Source of the DNA: CAYZIC01 sp964478335
GTDB taxonomy: Bacteria; Verrucomicrobiota; Kiritimatiellia; RFP12; DVOR01
Length of the DNA stretch: 9,712 nucleotides
Assembly: GCA_964478335.1 (NCBI GenBank)
Contig: CAYZIC010000076.1
Location: 1 to 9,712 of the forward strand
Direction of reading: 5' to 3'
Shown piece after piece: positions 8,054 to 9,712 of the stretch. Position numbers and translations under genes: made by a program. Each line of letters starts with the position of its first letter. Positions within the stretch are counted from its first letter, which is position 1. Below the pieces are notes generated by a model. It had not been told where the DNA came from. It made no database searches and saw nothing but the letters and a program-made list of their open reading frames with translations.

Positions 8054-8108
8054 ATGGTCAAACTAGGCATGAAAGTAACGAATTATGGTCTTTTTGAGCA
8101 AATTACGC

Positions 8109-8137
8109 TTGCAAGAGACACACTTATTTGATATATA
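8109..8137 (+). promoter_or_regulatory. Sigma-70-type promoter for rpsO
   Basis: TTGCAA (8109-8114) and TATATA (8132-8137) are separated by exactly 17 bases, the optimal spacing. Transcription would start near 8144, giving a 5' leader of about 185 bases before rpsO. No other good promoter is visible between hslO and rpsO. Confidence 0.7.
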
Positions 8138-8181
8138 TAGTGCCATTTCCTGCGGCGTGTCTTAGGAACACATCCCCGTTG

Positions 8182-8253
8182 CGGGTAGATAACCACTTTA
8201 TCATTGGGTTATCTTCTACGATTTAGATCGTTTCTGGTCCAAGTTGTTACCCG
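8182..8253 (+). promoter_or_regulatory. Predicted three-way-junction RNA in the rpsO leader
   Basis: Three perfect helices can form together. P1 pairs CGGGTA (8182-8187) with TACCCG (8248-8253). P2 pairs GATAACC (8188-8194) with GGTTATC (8207-8213). P3 pairs ACGAT (8218-8222) with ATCGT (8227-8231) around a TTAG loop. P1 and P2 abut with no unpaired base. The loop-free linker of 16 bases between P3 and P1 contains GTTGT (8243-8247), which can pair with ACAAC (8288-8292) closer to the start codon. S15 recognises a three-way junction in 16S rRNA and several bacteria use S15-binding leaders to repress rpsO, so autoregulation is the natural inference. The exact fold resembles no leader that I can name. 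Confidence 0.55.
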
Positions 8254-8295
8254 TACCGTAGACAGATCAGTCAGCAGGGCGAGACTAACAACATT

Positions 8296-8312
8296 TTGCG
8301 GATTAACCGCAA
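8296..8312 (+). promoter_or_regulatory. Hairpin next to the rpsO ribosome binding site
   Basis: TTGCGG-ATTAA-CCGCAA is a perfect 6-bp stem with a 5-base loop. It ends four bases before the Shine-Dalgarno AAGGA (8316-8320), which itself lies nine bases ahead of the ATG. The position is right for controlling ribosome access, alone or together with the upstream junction. Confidence 0.55.
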
Positions 8313-8329
8313 TACAAGGACAAAACAAA

Positions 8330-8590
8330 ATGAACATTGACAAAGCAGCTATCCGTGAGCCTTTTCAACGCCACGAACGTGACACCGGCTCGAGCGAAGT
8401 CCAAATCGCAATCCTCACCAAGAAGATTGTCGCATTGACCGCTCACTTGAAGATCAACAAAAAGGACAACCACAGCCGCTATGGTTTGATCCGTATGGTC
8501 AACAACCGCCGTAACCTCCTTGACTACCTCAAGCGCAAGGATGAAGCCAAGTACAAGCAAGTGATCGCCGACCTCGGTCTTCGTCGCTAA
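8330..8590 (+). CDS. rpsO: 30S ribosomal protein S15
   Basis: S15 is a primary 16S rRNA-binding protein that organises the central domain of the small subunit and contributes to an intersubunit bridge. The 86-residue product is close to the usual 88-89. Family signatures are DTGSSEVQIA (18-27), the RNA-binding set His39, Asp46 and Ser49 with the same spacing as in E. coli, the RRNLLDYLKRKD helix (60-71) and the LGLRR end. Tyr51 replaces the arginine usually found after HSR. The ATG at 8330 is supported by AAGGA at 8316-8320 and by alignment of the N-terminus; the frame is open further upstream through the leader but that extension is not S15-like. It has its own promoter, structured leader and terminator. 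pnp, often found downstream of rpsO, is not here. Confidence 0.97.
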   Translation: MNIDKAAIREPFQRHERDTGSSEVQIAILTKKIVALTAHLKINKKDNHSRYGLIRMVNNRRNLLDYLKRKDEAKYKQVIADLGLRR

Positions 8591-8604
8591 GCTTGCCCTA
8601 CAAC

Positions 8605-8647
8605 GGCACACAAAAAAGCCCCGCCAATGCGGGGCTTTTTTTGTGCC
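8605..8647 (+). terminator. Strong intrinsic terminator of rpsO
   Basis: A perfect 7-bp GC-rich stem, GCCCCGC (8618-8624) and GCGGGGC (8629-8635), has the 4-base loop CAAT and is followed by seven T (8636-8642). Outside it the A6 run and the GGCACA/TGTGCC arms extend the pairing. The matching A-tract on the left also makes it able to act on the opposite strand. Confidence 0.93.
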
Positions 8648-8752
8648 CTTATAAGACACCTACGGCGGAGCGGCTACGTCACTGTGTATATCGCAGGTAG
8701 AATGTGAAATATAGCCTATGGAATTTTGCCACATTTAAGACCTTGCATTGAT

Positions 8753-8770
8753 GCGTTTATGCTTAAACGC
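8753..8770. repeat. Perfect hairpin in the rpsO-rbr gap
   Basis: GCGTTTA-TGCT-TAAACGC is an exact 7-bp inverted repeat with a 4-base loop, lying between the two facing terminators. No run of T follows on either strand. Apart from this hairpin I see no gene, promoter or RNA family in 8648-8802. Confidence 0.5.
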
Positions 8771-8802
8771 CCCTCCCCGAGCTTACTCATCCCTAGCTGG
8801 GC

Positions 8803-8840
8803 ACAAAAAAACGGCGCACCTCACAGGGAGATGCGTCGTT
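8803..8840 (-). terminator. Intrinsic terminator of rbr
   Basis: Read on the - strand, AACG-A-CGCATCTC pairs with GAGGTGCG-C-CGTT around a 5-base loop, with one A/C mismatch and one G-U pair. A run of seven T follows. It starts 22 bases after the rubrerythrin stop. Just ahead of it, 8846-8858 holds a second small perfect hairpin, AGCAC-GAG-GTGCT. Confidence 0.85.
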
Positions 8841-8862
8841 GATTCAGCACGAGGTGCTAAGC

Positions 8863-9438
8863 TTAGTAGTTGTTTGCGCGAACTTCGAAGTGTGCTTGAG
8901 GGTGGTTGCAAGCGGGGCACTTTTCAGGAGCGGTGGTGCCAGTGTAGACAAAACCACAGTTGCGGCAGCGCCAAACAACAGCATCTGCGCGCTTAAAGGT
9001 TTCGCCAGCTTCAAGATGCTTGAGCAATTCGAGGTAGGTTTCCTCGTGGTTCTTTTCTGCGACGGCGATATTGCGCATCACGCGAGCGATTTCAGAGAAG
9101 CCCTCCTTCTCTGCAATGTCTGCGAAGCTAGGATACATGTCGGTCCACTCTTCGTTTTCGCCACATGCAGCAGCCTTCAAGTTGGCTGCGGTCGTGCCGA
9201 TAATGCCAGCAGGGAACGTAGCGGTGATCGTTGCATCGCCACCTTCTAAGAACTTAAAGAGGCGCTTGGCGTGTTCTTTTTCTTGGTTAGCGGTCTCTTC
9301 AAAAATAGCCGAGATCTGGACGTAGCCTTCTTTCTTTGCTGCACTAGCGAAGTAGGTGTAGCGGTTGCGAGCTTGTGATTCGCCAGCAAAAGCGGTCAAG
9401 ATATTCTTCTCGGTTTGGGTACCTTTTAATGAGGGCAT
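8863..9438 (-). CDS. rbr: Rubrerythrin, diiron peroxidase
   Basis: Rubrerythrin reduces hydrogen peroxide to water with electrons delivered through its rubredoxin domain, and is a main peroxide defence of anaerobes. The 191-residue product has the same length as the Desulfovibrio vulgaris protein. The ferritin-like domain (1-145) carries all diiron ligands: Glu20, Glu53, His56, Glu94, Glu97, Glu128, His131. The rubredoxin domain has Cys158-X2-Cys161 and Cys174-X2-Cys177. The start at 9438 is chosen because AAGGAG lies six bases upstream and MPSLKGTQTEKN matches the family N-terminus; a 12-residue upstream extension is unlikely. The gene is monocistronic, convergent with rpsO, with its own promoter and terminator. 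Its C-ending codons and consensus promoter suggest high expression. The electron donor is not encoded in this window. Confidence 0.97.
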   Translation of the reverse strand: MPSLKGTQTEKNILTAFAGESQARNRYTYFASAAKKEGYVQISAIFEETANQEKEHAKRLFKFLEGGDATITATFPAGIIGTTAANLKAAACGENEEWTDMYPSFADIAEKEGFSEIARVMRNIAVAEKNHEETYLELLKHLEAGETFKRADAVVWRCRNCGFVYTGTTAPEKCPACNHPQAHFEVRANNY

Positions 9439-9452
9439 AATTTTCTCCTTTT

Positions 9453-9502
9453 GTTGTGATAACCGACTCTGCACACCAGAATCACTGTTATCGTTGTGAT
9501 AA
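9453..9502 (-). promoter_or_regulatory. Candidate operator repeats in the rbr leader
   Basis: On the + strand GTTGTGATAA occurs at 9453-9462 and again at 9493-9502, exactly 40 bp apart. The second copy is part of a 15-bp palindrome TTATC-GTTGT-GATAA (9488-9502), which begins right at the predicted transcription start. The ends TTAT and ATAA over 15 bp recall a PerR box, but the centre matches poorly. A repressor binding here would block rbr transcription. The assignment to PerR is a guess. Confidence 0.45.
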
Positions 9503-9510
9503 TGGTGCGT

Positions 9511-9539
9511 ATTATAGGCGATCGTGCCTCATTTGTCAA
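9511..9539 (-). promoter_or_regulatory. Perfect-consensus sigma-70 promoter of rbr
   Basis: Read on the - strand, TTGACA and TATAAT are both exact consensus hexamers with exactly 17 bases between them. Transcription would start near 9504, giving a leader of about 65 bases. A strongly AT-rich stretch lies immediately upstream (9540-9600) and could act as an UP element. Confidence 0.92.
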
Positions 9540-9712
9540 TAGAGAATCTTTAAAAGTGCTCTATTATTTTTACTAATTACAAATTAACAAGCTCTTAATC
9601 GAATTGCATGACAGACCGCTCTCCGCAAGATCTCGATCCAAGCCAAAGCAGAAGTGGTCGTCACAGCCTGCAGATCAGACGCTGATTTTGTGCGGGTCTA
9701 GAGCATTTGATC
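9540..9712. other. Non-coding stretch at the window end
   Basis: Bases 9540-9600 are AT-rich and lie behind the rbr promoter. From 9601 to the end all six frames are short. One + frame stays open for about 30 codons up to a TAG near 9702 but lacks a convincing start or ribosome binding site. No RNA gene, repeat or mobile element is visible. Confidence 0.5.

Noticed and set aside
8054..8131. 25-codon ORF beginning directly after the hslO stop (TAAATG overlap).
   Set aside because: No ribosome binding site, no recognisable sequence, and it runs through the rpsO -35 element. Too short to support without conservation.
8204..8329. N-terminal extension of S15 by 42 codons.
   Set aside because: It begins at a TTG inside the structured leader, and the extra residues do not resemble S15. 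The ATG at 8330 has AAGGA upstream.
1214..8675. Shared 8-mer GAGCGGCT in two gaps (1214-1221 and 8668-8675) as evidence of a dispersed repeat.
   Set aside because: An 8-base match without flanking similarity is expected by chance at this scale.
9612..9704. Open + frame near the window end, possibly a small gene.
   Set aside because: About 30 codons without a credible start codon, ribosome site or recognisable product.
1..9712. CRISPR arrays, insertion sequences, tRNA or rRNA genes.
   Set aside because: No spaced direct repeats, transposase frames, terminal inverted repeats or cloverleaf-like sequences were seen.

Overview
This is a chromosomal housekeeping window from a bacterium of roughly middling GC content. 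It carries five complete genes on the + strand and one on the - strand. The organism uses a DnaE1-type DNA polymerase III alpha subunit with an apparently intact PHP metal site. Its promoters look like ordinary sigma-70 promoters, and a classical rubrerythrin suggests an anaerobic or microaerophilic, oxidant-wary lifestyle. I cannot place the species. My weak leaning from the RecA and S15 sequences, and from the spermidine-synthase-like membrane/TPR protein, is the PVC group (for example Verrucomicrobiota), but I could not test this.

Layout. 1-160: possible 3' end of an unknown gene, then the recA leader. 161-1207: recA. 1208-1344: a gap packed with inverted repeats and a 7-bp tandem repeat. 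1345-5034: dnaE. 5051-7132: a membrane-anchored protein with a degenerate spermidine-synthase-like domain and C-terminal TPR-like helices. 7142-8053: hslO (Hsp33). dnaE, the membrane protein and hslO are separated by only 16 and 9 bases and probably form one transcription unit. 8054-8329: rpsO promoter and a long structured 5' leader. 8330-8590: rpsO (S15), closed by a strong intrinsic terminator. 8648-8802: no gene seen, one hairpin. 8863-9438 (- strand): rubrerythrin, with its own terminator and a perfect-consensus promoter. 9540-9712: AT-rich then featureless, no gene supported.

How the genes relate. RecA and DnaE are the recombination and replication core. Hsp33 and rubrerythrin are both oxidative-stress proteins: a redox-activated holdase and a peroxide-reducing diiron protein. 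The membrane protein between dnaE and hslO is the least understood gene here.

The most interesting signals are the rpsO leader, which can fold into a three-way junction with a possible pseudoknot reaching toward the ribosome binding site; the degenerate synthase protein; the rbr promoter with a palindrome at the predicted transcription start and a 40-bp-spaced repeat; and a reversal of G/C asymmetry inside dnaE.
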